A DNA stretch of 64,000 bases. Source: an uncultured Prevotellaceae bacterium (lineage in GTDB: Bacteria; Bacteroidota; Bacteroidia; Bacteroidales; Bacteroidaceae). The position numbers were made by a program, and so were the translations under genes. The first letter of the stretch is position 1; each line of letters opens with the position of its first letter. Shown here one piece after another: positions 18,832 through 27,055 of the stretch. A model generated the notes under the pieces. The model had not been told where the DNA came from. It searched no databases and saw nothing but the letters and a program-made list of their open reading frames with translations. The stretch is from NCBI GenBank assembly GCA_946534585.1, contig CAMNCV010000146.1, positions 20,328 to 84,327 of the forward strand, in the 5' to 3' direction.

Positions 18832-18944
18832 GGTGAAGGGAGAAAGGAGGAAGGGTGAAAGGATGAAGGAAGAAGGGTTAATTGGGAATAAAGGAGGAAG
18901 GTTTACAAGCAAACAATAATCCTTAATCCTTCCAACCTTATTCC
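18832..18944 (+). other. Purine-rich tract and imperfect hairpin after the BtuG-like gene
   Basis: About 50 bases of almost pure G/A (agggagaaaggaggaaggg...) follow the stop. They are followed by an imperfect inverted repeat, GGAATAAAGGAGGAAGG (18885-18901) with CCTTCCAACCTTATTCC (18928-18944), 14 of 17 positions pairing. It may terminate transcription before radA, but no T tract follows. Confidence 0.4.
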
Positions 18945-18992
18945 AAAGCAAACCTTAATTCATAAACACGAACATTTAGCAATGATTAAAGA

Positions 18993-20393
18993 ATGGCAAA
19001 AGACAAGATAGCATACGTATGTGACAACTGCGGTCAGGAATCTGCCAAGTGGATTGGCAAATGCCCTGCATGTGGTCAGTGGAACACCTTTCGCGAGATT
19101 CGTATAGCCAATGATACGGGTCAACAGAGTGCACGCACTGCAGCAAAGGAGGTCAGCGCGGTGCGCAGGCAGGGTGTCGGTTCGCGCAGCAATGCCATGC
19201 TGCTGAAGGACATACCGATGAAGGATGCACCGCGTATGGATATGCACGACGAAGAACTTAACCGTGTGTTGGGCGGCGGACTGGTGCCTGGCAGCATAAT
19301 CCTGTTAGGCGGTGACCCTGGCATAGGCAAGAGTACGCTGACACTGCAGACCATCATGCGTATGCCTGACTGTGACGTTCTGTATGTCAGCGGTGAGGAG
19401 AGTGCTCACCAGCTCAAGATGCGTGCCGAACGAATAGAGGGAGGCAAGAACGAGAGCGTGTCGGTATTGTGCGAGACGAGCATCGAGAAGATATTCGACC
19501 AGATAAGGGAAAGTGCGCCCAACCTCGTGATAATTGACTCCATACAGACCATGGAGACCGAAACCGTTGACTCTGCACCCGGCAGCATCACCCAGATACG
19601 CGAGTGTGCCAGCGCATTGCTACGCTTTGCCAAGGCAAGCAGCGTGCCGGTAATTCTTATAGGTCACATCAACAAGGAGGGCACCATAGCCGGACCGAAG
19701 ATACTGGAGCATATAGTTGATGCCGTCATTCAGTTTGAGGGCGACCGCCAAGGCATCTATCGCATACTGCGAAGCATAAAAAACCGTTTCGGCTCTACGT
19801 CCGAACTCGGTATATACGAGATGTTGCAAAACGGTCTGCGCCCCGTCAGCAACCCCTCTGAGCTGTTGCTCAGCGAAGACCGCGATGGCATGAGCGGCAT
19901 CGCCATATCGGCTGCAGTGGAGGGTATGCGACCGTTTATGATTGAGACGCAGGCATTGGTGAGCACCGCAGCCTACGGCACTCCCCAACGCTCTGCCACG
20001 GGTTTCGACCAACGACGCCTGAATATGCTGTTGGCTGTGCTGGAGAAGAAGGTGGGTTTCAAGCTTATCCAGAAGGATGTGTTTATAAATATTGCCGGTG
20101 GAATAAAGGTTACCGACATGGCCATGGACCTCAGTGTCATTGCCGCCGTATTCTCGTCAAACGTCGATATGCCTATAGATACTGGCTACTGTCTGTGTGG
20201 CGAGGTCGGTCTGTCGGGCGAGGTGCGCCCCGTTGCGCGCATAGAGCAGCGCATAGCCGAGGCTGAGAAACTGGGCTTCACCGACATCGTTATCCCCAAG
20301 CGCAGCCTCATGGCCATCAAGGGTAAGAAGTTCAGCATAAAGATTCACCCCGTAGGAAAGGTTGAGGAGGCTCTAAGGATGCTGTTCGGGTAA
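18993..20393 (+). CDS. radA: DNA repair protein RadA
   Basis: RadA is a RecA-related helicase that extends branch migration during recombination. All parts are present in order: a C4 zinc finger (CDNCGQESAKWIGKCPACG, residues about 10-28), Walker A GGDPGIGKST (about 108-117), VSGEES, Walker B-like LVIIDSIQ, the RadA-specific KNRFGS (about 262) and a C-terminal Lon-protease-like domain (INIAGGIKVTDMAMDLSVIAAVFSS, GEVGLSGEVRPV). The 466-residue length is normal. It converges with the YbjQ-type gene, leaving only 14 bases between the stops. Confidence 0.96.
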   Translation: MAKDKIAYVCDNCGQESAKWIGKCPACGQWNTFREIRIANDTGQQSARTAAKEVSAVRRQGVGSRSNAMLLKDIPMKDAPRMDMHDEELNRVLGGGLVPGSIILLGGDPGIGKSTLTLQTIMRMPDCDVLYVSGEESAHQLKMRAERIEGGKNESVSVLCETSIEKIFDQIRESAPNLVIIDSIQTMETETVDSAPGSITQIRECASALLRFAKASSVPVILIGHINKEGTIAGPKILEHIVDAVIQFEGDRQGIYRILRSIKNRFGSTSELGIYEMLQNGLRPVSNPSELLLSEDRDGMSGIAISAAVEGMRPFMIETQALVSTAAYGTPQRSATGFDQRRLNMLLAVLEKKVGFKLIQKDVFINIAGGIKVTDMAMDLSVIAAVFSSNVDMPIDTGYCLCGEVGLSGEVRPVARIEQRIAEAEKLGFTDIVIPKRSLMAIKGKKFSIKIHPVGKVEEALRMLFG

Positions 20394-20407
20394 CTTTTTT
20401 GGGGACA

Positions 20408-20725
20408 TTAAATCACCACGGCAGTACCGCTCGTTGCCACCATGAGCATTGAGTTATTCTGTCCTATCGTCTCATAGTCAATGTCGATGCCCACGATGGC
20501 ATTGGCACCCATCTCCATGGCGCGCTTTTGCATCTCTGCCATCGAAGTATCTTTGGCTTCTATAAGCACCTTTTCATAACTGCCAGAGCGTCCGCCGATG
20601 ATATCGCGTATGCCAGCAAAGAAATCCTTAACGAAGTTAGCACCGATAATGGTCTCACCTGTCACCACGCCCTTGTATTCTCGAATGGGGTGGCCCTCAA
20701 TTTGTGGGGTTGTAGTAATAATCAT
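20408..20725 (-). CDS. YbjQ/UPF0145-family protein
   Basis: A small cytoplasmic protein of about 105 residues with the family pattern [30 protein letters not shown], followed by [32 protein letters not shown]. The family forms pentamers and was once called a heavy-metal-binding domain, but its role is unknown. The track extends it to a TTG at 20770 overlapping the fucosyltransferase gene; the ATG at 20725 fits the family start and is preceded by AAAACAAACAAC. Confidence 0.88.
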   Translation of the reverse strand: MIITTTPQIEGHPIREYKGVVTGETIIGANFVKDFFAGIRDIIGGRSGSYEKVLIEAKDTSMAEMQKRAMEMGANAIVGIDIDYETIGQNNSMLMVATSGTAVVI

Positions 20726-20748
20726 AGTGTTGTTTGTTTTAGGGTTTT

Positions 20749-21585
20749 TTATACTATACGTCTGAACCAATAATCAAACAGTTTGAAATCCTCCGACGAC
20801 ATAGTTCCTGAATTTGTCTGATCCATGCGGCAAAGAGGTATGTCACGGTACATTGCCGCCACGAGTGAGTATGTGCTTGGAGGACCGATGAGATAGTCAC
20901 ACTCTGAGAGCATATACAGGTCTTCGGCTGCATTGCCTCCAAGCAGATGCACACACACTTCCGGCTCTGGTATCAATGCAGATATAGTCTCAGCACTGAC
21001 CGCCGCATCGTTGGTGGAGAGAAACACCTCTACCGTCTTGTCTGACATCATGCGTGCGAAGGCTGCAATATAAGCAGCATACGTAGCATCATCATAGTAG
21101 TATTGCCCATCGCAGAAGTTCTTGTAGTCTCCGCGACGTATATGCACGCCAAGCCTTACGCGTCCGCCCGTCGTTGCCCTCTCTGCTGCCGCCATCCGCT
21201 TGCGCACTGAAGTCGTGATAGCCTCATTCATAGCAAACAGTGAACATATCTCACTGCGGTATTTCAGGAAGAGGTCGTACCAGCGGCAGAACCATCCGCT
21301 CACCACTATGTGCCGGTGGCGAAGCATTCTGCGCTCAAGTGCATCGCTGTCGCAATCCTCTGTCTGGAATTTCGCCTCTGAAATCAGTCCCAACTTGGCT
21401 GCATACTTCACCACGACGTAAAGAAATGCATTAGCATATCTCGAACTACTGATAGCGAAATACCTGTATTTATAACTGAAACGCATTGACATAACGCTGC
21501 GGTCATGTTCACGCGCCCAGGCATATACATGACCAAACTGCAACATATTGTTACACATACGTCCTTTGTCTCTCGCAAATATCAT
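20749..21585 (-). CDS. GT11 alpha-1,2-fucosyltransferase-like glycosyltransferase
   Basis: The 278-residue protein has the GT11 hallmark VHIRRGDY (motif I, which contacts GDP-fucose), an N-terminal segment [17 protein letters not shown] resembling the family GGLGNQMFQYA start, and [18 protein letters not shown] near the C-terminus, matching the family motif around (S)-x-FSWW/YS. GT11 enzymes add L-fucose in alpha-1,2 linkage to galactose in O-antigens, capsules or surface glycans. No other O-antigen genes lie directly beside it, so it is either a lone decorating enzyme or part of a dispersed set with the GT4/LicD/GT2 genes at 25-28 kb. The first motif is degenerate relative to GGLGNQ. The acceptor cannot be predicted. 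Confidence 0.8.
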   Translation of the reverse strand: MIFARDKGRMCNNMLQFGHVYAWAREHDRSVMSMRFSYKYRYFAISSSRYANAFLYVVVKYAAKLGLISEAKFQTEDCDSDALERRMLRHRHIVVSGWFCRWYDLFLKYRSEICSLFAMNEAITTSVRKRMAAAERATTGGRVRLGVHIRRGDYKNFCDGQYYYDDATYAAYIAAFARMMSDKTVEVFLSTNDAAVSAETISALIPEPEVCVHLLGGNAAEDLYMLSECDYLIGPPSTYSLVAAMYRDIPLCRMDQTNSGTMSSEDFKLFDYWFRRIV

Positions 21586-21600
21586 TATTCTAAGTTATGG

Positions 21601-21670
21601 GTTATGACCCCACCCCTTCCCCTCCCAAAGGTGGGAGTTTTCTCCTTGTGGAGATTTAGGGGGAGTCGAA
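21601..21670. repeat. Compact multi-hairpin intergenic element
   Basis: Between the DUF4143 ATPase and fucosyltransferase genes there are two adjacent small hairpins, CTCCCA-aagg-TGGGAG (21622-21637) and TCTCC-ttgt-GGAGA (21641-21654). They are enclosed by complementary outer sequences CTTCCCCT and AGGGGGAG. It looks like a dispersed intergenic repeat or a structured terminator after the ATPase gene's neighbour. Confidence 0.5.
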
Positions 21671-21695
21671 TTATGAATTATTCTGCCCCATATAA

Positions 21696-22907
21696 TTACA
21701 TCTTATGTATGGGTATGACTTTTATTATATATCCATTTTTCTCTATACTCCGCTCTTCATTGGCAGTCACGATCATCAGGTCAGAACAGTGTAGTTCGCC
21801 TGCAGCTTCTACAAGGGCATCAACTTCTCTCTTTTCTGTTTTTGCATTAGTAAGCGTGTAGCTGACTTGAATTAGCTGCTTGATACGGAAATCGTCACGT
21901 ATTACAAAATCTATCTCCTTGTCGTTGCGTGAGCGATAATAGAAAAGCGTGCGTTCTGTGTCATAGCCTCTGCGTAGCAATTCTGTGAAAACCTGATTCT
22001 CCAATAACCGACCAATGTTCTCGCTTATGTTGAAAGCCCTGGATGTCACAAAACCGTTATCTACTACATAAACCTTCTGTGCTGCTTTCTTCATGATTTT
22101 CATCTTGTTGTCATAACGCATAAGGAAGAAAAAGAGGAAGGGCTCATGTAGATAATCCATGAATTTCTTCGTTGTGGTGACACTTGAGAATCCTAATTCC
22201 GTTTTCAAGTCGTTAGCACTGACAGGATTGCAGAAATTGGTAAGAAGATATACTGCCAAAGTGTTTAAGTCTGTAGCCTTGCGCACCTTGTGCCGCTTGC
22301 ATACATCTTTCCATACTATATTGTCGAATAGCGTGAAAAGGTAATTCTTGACAATGCTACGCGCCTGAATCGTTTCGGGATAACCTCCGTTGTGGAGGTA
22401 GTCGTCAGCAATACTTCTGATATCAGTATTGTTCCACTCCGCCACCTCCTGCATGCTGAATGGCATCATGTCTATTTGTATGTAACGTCCTGTAAGCACG
22501 GTAGCCATCTCGCTGCTCAGCATCTTTGCATTGCTGCCTGTTACTATCAGGTTCTTGCCTCTTCGGTAGAGTTTTGAAATCCATAAATCCCAGTCATTCA
22601 GGTTCTGCACCTCATCAAGCAGCATGTATTCATAGTTAGGATATACCTCATCTAACAACTGCATGACGGCTTCTTCGTCCCACGTTGCAAGCAACTGGTC
22701 ATCATCGAAATTCAGATAGGCAAAGTTCTTGCCCTTTAGCATCAAAAGCGCATAAGTTGACTTTCCTACCCTACGTGGACCACTGACCAGTTTAATCAGT
22801 TTGTTAGCCAACAGTTCATCGGAATTGAATTTTGTCTTGCGCTCCAGATAGCTACGCTCTAACAGTTCGTCACGCTCTCTTCGTTGATTAAGTATAACTG
22901 CTCTCAT
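21696..22907 (-). CDS. AAA ATPase with DUF4143 C-terminal domain
   Basis: The N-terminal half has Walker A SGPRRVGKST (about residues 42-51), Walker B YEYMLLDEVQNL (about 93-104) and sensor-like LIVTGSNAKML. The C-terminal half has the DUF4143 end with YYRSRNDKEIDFVI, a PD-(D/E)xK-like nuclease remnant. This AAA_14/DUF4143 family is scattered across bacteria and often occurs in variable copy number; its role is unknown, with suggestions of toxin-antitoxin or mobile-element function. The promoter is a full consensus and is surrounded by three copies of one 13-base motif, two of them in a perfect 18-bp palindrome. This suggests tight control. It has its own transcript, downstream of the sulfatase-fold gene. 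Confidence 0.85.
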   Translation of the reverse strand: MRAVILNQRRERDELLERSYLERKTKFNSDELLANKLIKLVSGPRRVGKSTYALLMLKGKNFAYLNFDDDQLLATWDEEAVMQLLDEVYPNYEYMLLDEVQNLNDWDLWISKLYRRGKNLIVTGSNAKMLSSEMATVLTGRYIQIDMMPFSMQEVAEWNNTDIRSIADDYLHNGGYPETIQARSIVKNYLFTLFDNIVWKDVCKRHKVRKATDLNTLAVYLLTNFCNPVSANDLKTELGFSSVTTTKKFMDYLHEPFLFFFLMRYDNKMKIMKKAAQKVYVVDNGFVTSRAFNISENIGRLLENQVFTELLRRGYDTERTLFYYRSRNDKEIDFVIRDDFRIKQLIQVSYTLTNAKTEKREVDALVEAAGELHCSDLMIVTANEERSIEKNGYIIKVIPIHKM

Positions 22908-22932
22908 AGGGAATGATTATGGGTTATAGGTG

Positions 22933-22964
22933 CAAAGTTACACTTTTTTATCCAATAAAACAAA
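22933..22964 (-). promoter_or_regulatory. Promoter of the DUF4143 ATPase gene with operator-like motif in its spacer
   Basis: Minus-strand TTTG (22961-22964), 20 bases, then TAACTTTG (22933-22940). The spacer holds TTGGATAAAAAAGTG, the same 13-base core as the palindrome immediately upstream. Confidence 0.75.
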
Positions 22965-23003
22965 CTGTAATGGATAAAAAAGTTACTTTTTTATCCATTA
23001 CAG
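22965..23003. repeat. Perfect 18-bp inverted repeat (operator or terminator)
   Basis: CTGTAATGGATAAAAAAG (22965-22982), a three-base centre TTA, and CTTTTTTATCCATTACAG (22986-23003). It abuts the -33 box of the ATPase gene. It also follows the stop of the sulfatase-fold gene by about 20 bases and is followed on the minus strand by TTTGTTTTATT, so it could act as a terminator as well. Confidence 0.85.
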
Positions 23004-23021
23004 CGTTTAAACTGGATATTT

Positions 23022-24872
23022 TTACCTTTTATCCAAGTCATCGTAGAGTTTTTGCAGGAAAGCCTGCGCCTGTTTCGTGAGCGTTGCATTGTTGCTGCCT
23101 GCATGCTGCGCCACCTTATTAGAGGTGTTATTGTAAATCACCCCGCCGTCAGGTGTGACGATGCCCATAGCATCAGGGAAGGTGAAGAATGCGAAATGAG
23201 GCGCTGCTGAGTCAAGCAAATCCTTGGAATAGGTGAAGTCGCTGTGGTCTATGCCCAGCAAGGCAAGCACTGTGGCGGCAATGTCTATCTGTGAGCCTAT
23301 GACGTCAAGTGACTCCTGGGCTTCTGTCCTGAAATCATCTACGGCGCCGCCCGAAAGGATGAGGGGTACATGGAAACGCCACTGCTGATAGTTGTCAACC
23401 TTGTCGGGATAAGCACCGAGGTGATCGGGCACTATCACCACGAGGGTGTTGCGCCAGCACGGAAGTGCTTTCAGTTCTGTCATGAACCTGCCCAGGCACT
23501 CGTCAGCGTATGCAAAGGCATTAAGTTCAGGAAAAGACTTAATCTTATTATAGTCTGGCACGTCGAAAGGCTCATGGCTGCTCTCTGTCATTATGCTACG
23601 GAAGAATGGCTTACCGCTTTTGTCGGCTTTGATGTCGGCAAGCATACGGTTGAATACCGGACCGTCAGCCACGCCCCATTTGCCTGTATGTAGCGACTGT
23701 GGGAAATCAACGTCACACACTATCTGCTGAAAGCCCGTACCGATGAAATAGGAGCGCATATTGCTGTAGTTGATGTCGCCGCCGTAATAGAAAGTCGTGG
23801 AGTATCCGTTTTGTGCCATAGTGCCGGCAATGGAAGGCAGCGAAGTGCTCTTCTTCGGCATATCCATGATGCTCATGGTGGGCTGTGCAGGCAGTGCGCT
23901 GTGTATAGACACCAGTCCGCGGTCGGTGCGGAAACTGTTGGCATAGAAGTTATGGAAATGCAGACCTTCTGCAGCCAGTTTGTTGAGGCAGGGCGTTACT
24001 CCTTCAACGTGCATTATGGAGTCAGAGAAGCTCTCAAGGGATATAAGGATGACATTATAACGCTTGACTGTGGCGGAAGGCCTGAGCGAGGTGTGTATCA
24101 TCTTACGGAACAATGCCGTTGCCTCTTCGTCTGGCATGAAGCGATACCTTGTGCCTATCTCCTCCTGATGGGTGACAGCCTCGACGAAGGAGAAGACAGG
24201 ATTTACCGCCGCATGGTTCAGTGCCATGTTGCTTGAGAAATACACGCTGCCCGTATGGTTAGTGCCGGTACCCACGCCGCCACGTATCGGAAGTATGAGC
24301 AGGGCGGTGAGAAGAAGGAGGAGAAGAGTATTGAATAATCGAATGAGCGTAGTTCTTCCCGTTGAATTCAAATGCTCTGACTTCGGTCGTAACGGTCTGA
24401 ACGCACTGTATATTAAAACTGTCAGGAGTATTATTGCGACCAGAGCTACTATCATCTGCCATGCACTGACGCTCGCAGCGGCATCTGATGGCGATGTACG
24501 AATGTATAATAAAGGGGTGTTGTCAAGGGGAAATCCCCAATAGCCATAAAGTCCGAGGTTGGATACTATGGCAAAAGAGTACAGCAATGAAGTTATGGCA
24601 AAATAGATATTCCATACCCATCGCAACGCTTTTCCCTTGTACCACTGTCTCACTATGAGCATCAATCCTGGTAATAGCGTAAGATAGCCAGCCACTGCGA
24701 GGTCGAGCCGTAGTCCGTGCCACATAGCCATCATACGCCCAAACGTGCTCGTGTCACTCATCAATGAACCATACATAAAGAGGAATGGCACCTTACTTAC
24801 CACACCTACCAATGTCCATATCAGGAAAATAACAATGAGACTTACTATTGCTCTACTTCTTATTCGTAACAT
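23022..24872 (-). CDS. LTA-synthase-like sulfatase-fold membrane protein (phosphoglycerol or phosphoethanolamine transferase type)
   Basis: The first 210 residues hold about five membrane helices (SLIVIFLIWTLVGVV, YLTLLPGLMLIV, IVALVAIILLTVLIYSAF, LLLLLLTALLILPI). The rest is a periplasmic alkaline-phosphatase-superfamily domain: NVILISLESFSDS (metal-binding Glu), SFRTDRGLVS (likely nucleophile Thr), TESSHEPF, VIVPDHLGAYPD (Asp-His metal ligands). This is the LtaS/OpgB-like arrangement that transfers phosphoglycerol or phosphoethanolamine to a lipid or glycan at the outer face of the inner membrane. In Bacteroidota the substrate is unknown. It has its own consensus promoter, divergent from the GT4 gene. 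Its 616-residue length fits the family. Confidence 0.85.
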   Translation of the reverse strand: MLRIRSRAIVSLIVIFLIWTLVGVVSKVPFLFMYGSLMSDTSTFGRMMAMWHGLRLDLAVAGYLTLLPGLMLIVRQWYKGKALRWVWNIYFAITSLLYSFAIVSNLGLYGYWGFPLDNTPLLYIRTSPSDAAASVSAWQMIVALVAIILLTVLIYSAFRPLRPKSEHLNSTGRTTLIRLFNTLLLLLLTALLILPIRGGVGTGTNHTGSVYFSSNMALNHAAVNPVFSFVEAVTHQEEIGTRYRFMPDEEATALFRKMIHTSLRPSATVKRYNVILISLESFSDSIMHVEGVTPCLNKLAAEGLHFHNFYANSFRTDRGLVSIHSALPAQPTMSIMDMPKKSTSLPSIAGTMAQNGYSTTFYYGGDINYSNMRSYFIGTGFQQIVCDVDFPQSLHTGKWGVADGPVFNRMLADIKADKSGKPFFRSIMTESSHEPFDVPDYNKIKSFPELNAFAYADECLGRFMTELKALPCWRNTLVVIVPDHLGAYPDKVDNYQQWRFHVPLILSGGAVDDFRTEAQESLDVIGSQIDIAATVLALLGIDHSDFTYSKDLLDSAAPHFAFFTFPDAMGIVTPDGGVIYNNTSNKVAQHAGSNNATLTKQAQAFLQKLYDDLDKR

Positions 24873-24906
24873 TTTGATTTACTTCTCTGCATAAGAAAAA
24901 CACGGA

Positions 24907-24937
24907 CAAAGATAGCAAAAATACTCTATCTGACAAA
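24907..24937 (-). promoter_or_regulatory. Promoter of the sulfatase-fold membrane protein gene
   Basis: Minus-strand TTTG (24934-24937), a 19-base spacer and TATCTTTG (24907-24914), a full match; the leader is about 30 bases. Confidence 0.75.
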
Positions 24938-25008
24938 ATAACCTTGCGGATAATTACATTTTGAGAGAAAAAAAACATAAAACCTCACGTAATATCAATT
25001 TTATTTAC

Positions 25009-25016
25009 TATATTTG
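25009..25016 (+). promoter_or_regulatory. -7 box (TATATTTG) of the GT4 glycosyltransferase gene
   Basis: TATATTTG matches TAnnTTTG and lies 16 bases before the ATG at 25033. No TTTG is seen at -33. The box falls inside the longer ORF of the track, which supports the downstream start. Confidence 0.5.
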
Positions 25017-25032
25017 CGTAAATTACTGTAGA

Positions 25033-26124
25033 ATGAAACACATAGTACATCTTGTATCAAATAAAGTGTGGGGAGGGGGCGAGCAGTACGTTTATGATTT
25101 ATGCCAGCGTCTCTCTCAAGACGTGTTTCCCGTGACTGTCGTATGCCGTCCTTACAGTGCAATATACGACAAGTTGCGCCATCTCAACGCTACCGTAGTG
25201 CAGATGCCGCTGAAGGGTATCGTTGATATTGTGAGCGTTTGGAGATTAGCAAAGCTTTTATGCCAAGGTGAGTATGTCATACACGCCCATAATTTCAAGG
25301 ATGCCCTGACTGCTGCCATGGCACGGAGGCTCTCTGGCAATAGTAGTCGGGTGAAACTAATCATCACACGTCATCTGGTCAAGAAAGGTAGTAACAACTT
25401 GCTGTACCGTTGGCTGTATGGACAGGTAGATAAAGTGGTTTTCGTATCTGAACTTGCAAGACAGGAGTTTATGCTCAGCCAACCGAATATTGCGTACGAC
25501 AAGACCTGCGTCATACACAACAGCATCGCTTTGCCTGCCGAAAGGAAATGCAGCGAAACCATAATTCTAAGGGAGAAGTATAATCTTAAGGATTCTACTG
25601 CTATAATAATGTATCATGGCAGGCTGGCTGAAGAGAAGGGGATAGAGGTGCTTATTGAGGCTCTCGGCATCATACGCAATGCCGATTTCTTCCTCATCAT
25701 AGCAGGAACTGGGGAGGCTGAATATACGAAACGCTTGCGCGAACTGGCTTTAAGTTGTGGCATTGCTGACAAATTGGATTTCGTAGGGTTCCTGCAAGAG
25801 GTCACACCTTATATACGTCAATGTGACTTCGGGGTATTACCGTCAATAGCCCGAGAGTCTTTCTCACTCGCTTGCCTGGAATATATGTCGCAGGGGAAAT
25901 GCGTCATTGCTTCTGACAACGGCGGACAAAGCGAATATCTGATATCTGAAAAGAATGGCATACTGACACCACCAGGCAACAGTAAGTCGCTCAGCAATAA
26001 AATAAAGCAGTTGATTGAAGACAAGAATATGCGCAACAGTATTGGCGGGCAGGCTCTGAATGACTTCCATACTTCTCTAGATTACAATCACTTCTACAAA
26101 CGTATAAAGGAGCTTTATGTCTGA
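25033..26124 (+). CDS. Glycosyltransferase family 4
   Basis: A GT-B-fold retaining glycosyltransferase. The N-terminal half has KVWGGGEQYVYDLCQRL and the C-terminal half has MYHGRLAEEKGIEVLIEAL, LDFVGFLQEVTPYIRQCDFGVLPS and the E-x7-E donor-site motif in ESFSLACLEYMSQGKCVIASD. The track starts 24 residues earlier at 24961, but that extension overlaps the promoter region; MKHIVHLVSNKVWGGG is the natural start. It is divergent from the sulfatase-fold gene and converges on licD with a 15-base gap. Such enzymes build lipopolysaccharide, capsule or glycoprotein sugar chains from nucleotide sugars; the donor and acceptor cannot be told. Confidence 0.88.
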   Translation: MKHIVHLVSNKVWGGGEQYVYDLCQRLSQDVFPVTVVCRPYSAIYDKLRHLNATVVQMPLKGIVDIVSVWRLAKLLCQGEYVIHAHNFKDALTAAMARRLSGNSSRVKLIITRHLVKKGSNNLLYRWLYGQVDKVVFVSELARQEFMLSQPNIAYDKTCVIHNSIALPAERKCSETIILREKYNLKDSTAIIMYHGRLAEEKGIEVLIEALGIIRNADFFLIIAGTGEAEYTKRLRELALSCGIADKLDFVGFLQEVTPYIRQCDFGVLPSIARESFSLACLEYMSQGKCVIASDNGGQSEYLISEKNGILTPPGNSKSLSNKIKQLIEDKNMRNSIGGQALNDFHTSLDYNHFYKRIKELYV

Positions 26125-26139
26125 ACGAATGTTTCCTCA

Positions 26140-26970
26140 TCAACTTACGAACTCTCGTTCGTCTTTGTATTGGCGATAGGGCAAGTCGTAGTCTAAATAG
26201 TAGAAGTCGTGCTGTCGTTGATGTTCTACAGATGGTATGGTCATGTAATCACCATATTTATGTCGCAGATAAGCGTCGCTGCGCTCCACTCCCTTTAATT
26301 CTATGCCCTCAAACATAACTGGTACGGGACGCCCTAAGTACTCTTTTGGCATTATGCCTGGAGCGCCGTCGTCGAAGTCGCACACGTAGTCGGCACTGTC
26401 ATACTCACACTCCTTCATCAATGATATAGCCTTTCCCTGTATGTCAGCATTGGTATAGCGGCTTTGTATCAGCCGCGGCAACCACGAACTGATGCCTTTG
26501 CCGTGCTTGTATGGATTGCGATTACAGAAGTATGCTATTTTTTTGTAGTAGCTGTATCGCGACAATTTCATCTTGCCTCTGATACCGTTATCACACACTC
26601 CGTCAATCGGAAACAGGTCTATATATATTCCTCCGAGCGATTTGAAGTCATAACGCTCAATGAGCGTGGTGCTGCTATCAATGATTTTAGCATACGTTCC
26701 CGTAAACTTCGGATTGTATTCAAAGCATGTCAGTTCGTAAGGATAAGGCAACCACTCGGATGCATGCTCCACGAGTATGTCGTAACACGGGCGTGGCATC
26801 GCTATGTCGGCATCGTCATCCCAGGGTATGAAACCGCCGTGTCTCACGGCTCCGAGCATCGTTCCTGCCCACAAGTAATAATCCAGATTGTGTTCTTTAC
26901 AAACGTTGTCAACCGTCTGCAGTATCTTCAGCAATCTCATCTGCAAGTCTCTTATGTCATACTTCGCCAT
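26140..26970 (-). CDS. LicD-family phosphotransferase
   Basis: The 276-residue protein has the LicD signature LDYYLWAGTMLGAVRHGGFIPWDDDADIAMPR (about residues 28-59), a nucleotidyltransferase-like aspartate cluster, plus YIDLFPIDGV. LicD proteins attach phosphocholine or related phospho-groups to surface glycans. The start is ATG with AAAGGG 5 bases upstream. It is the last gene of a run with GT2, acyltransferase and ABC exporter, but an inverted repeat of 13 bp lies just before it. Confidence 0.87.
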   Translation of the reverse strand: MAKYDIRDLQMRLLKILQTVDNVCKEHNLDYYLWAGTMLGAVRHGGFIPWDDDADIAMPRPCYDILVEHASEWLPYPYELTCFEYNPKFTGTYAKIIDSSTTLIERYDFKSLGGIYIDLFPIDGVCDNGIRGKMKLSRYSYYKKIAYFCNRNPYKHGKGISSWLPRLIQSRYTNADIQGKAISLMKECEYDSADYVCDFDDGAPGIMPKEYLGRPVPVMFEGIELKGVERSDAYLRHKYGDYMTIPSVEHQRQHDFYYLDYDLPYRQYKDEREFVS

Positions 26971-26990
26971 AATGCCCTTTAATTTGTTTA

Positions 26991-27054
26991 GGTGGGTTCT
27001 ATTCTTTAGCTTTGTCAGTTTTTCGAATTACGGTGGTAATCAATAGAACCCACC
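26991..27054. repeat. 13-bp perfect inverted repeat between GT2 and licD genes
   Basis: GGTGGGTTCTATT (26991-27003) and AATAGAACCCACC (27042-27054) are exact complements around a 38-base loop. It may be a terminator/attenuator after GT2 or a dispersed repeat; the right arm, with flanks, recurs near 49894. Confidence 0.75.
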
Positions 27055-27055
27055 T

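Noticed and set aside
20726-20770. N-terminal extension of the YbjQ-type protein
   Set aside because: The extension starts at TTG, overlaps the fucosyltransferase gene, and is not part of the family pattern, which begins at MIITTT.
24961-25032. N-terminal extension of the GT4 protein
   Set aside because: It covers the TATATTTG -7 box and lacks any conserved sequence before MKHIVHLVSNKVWGGG.
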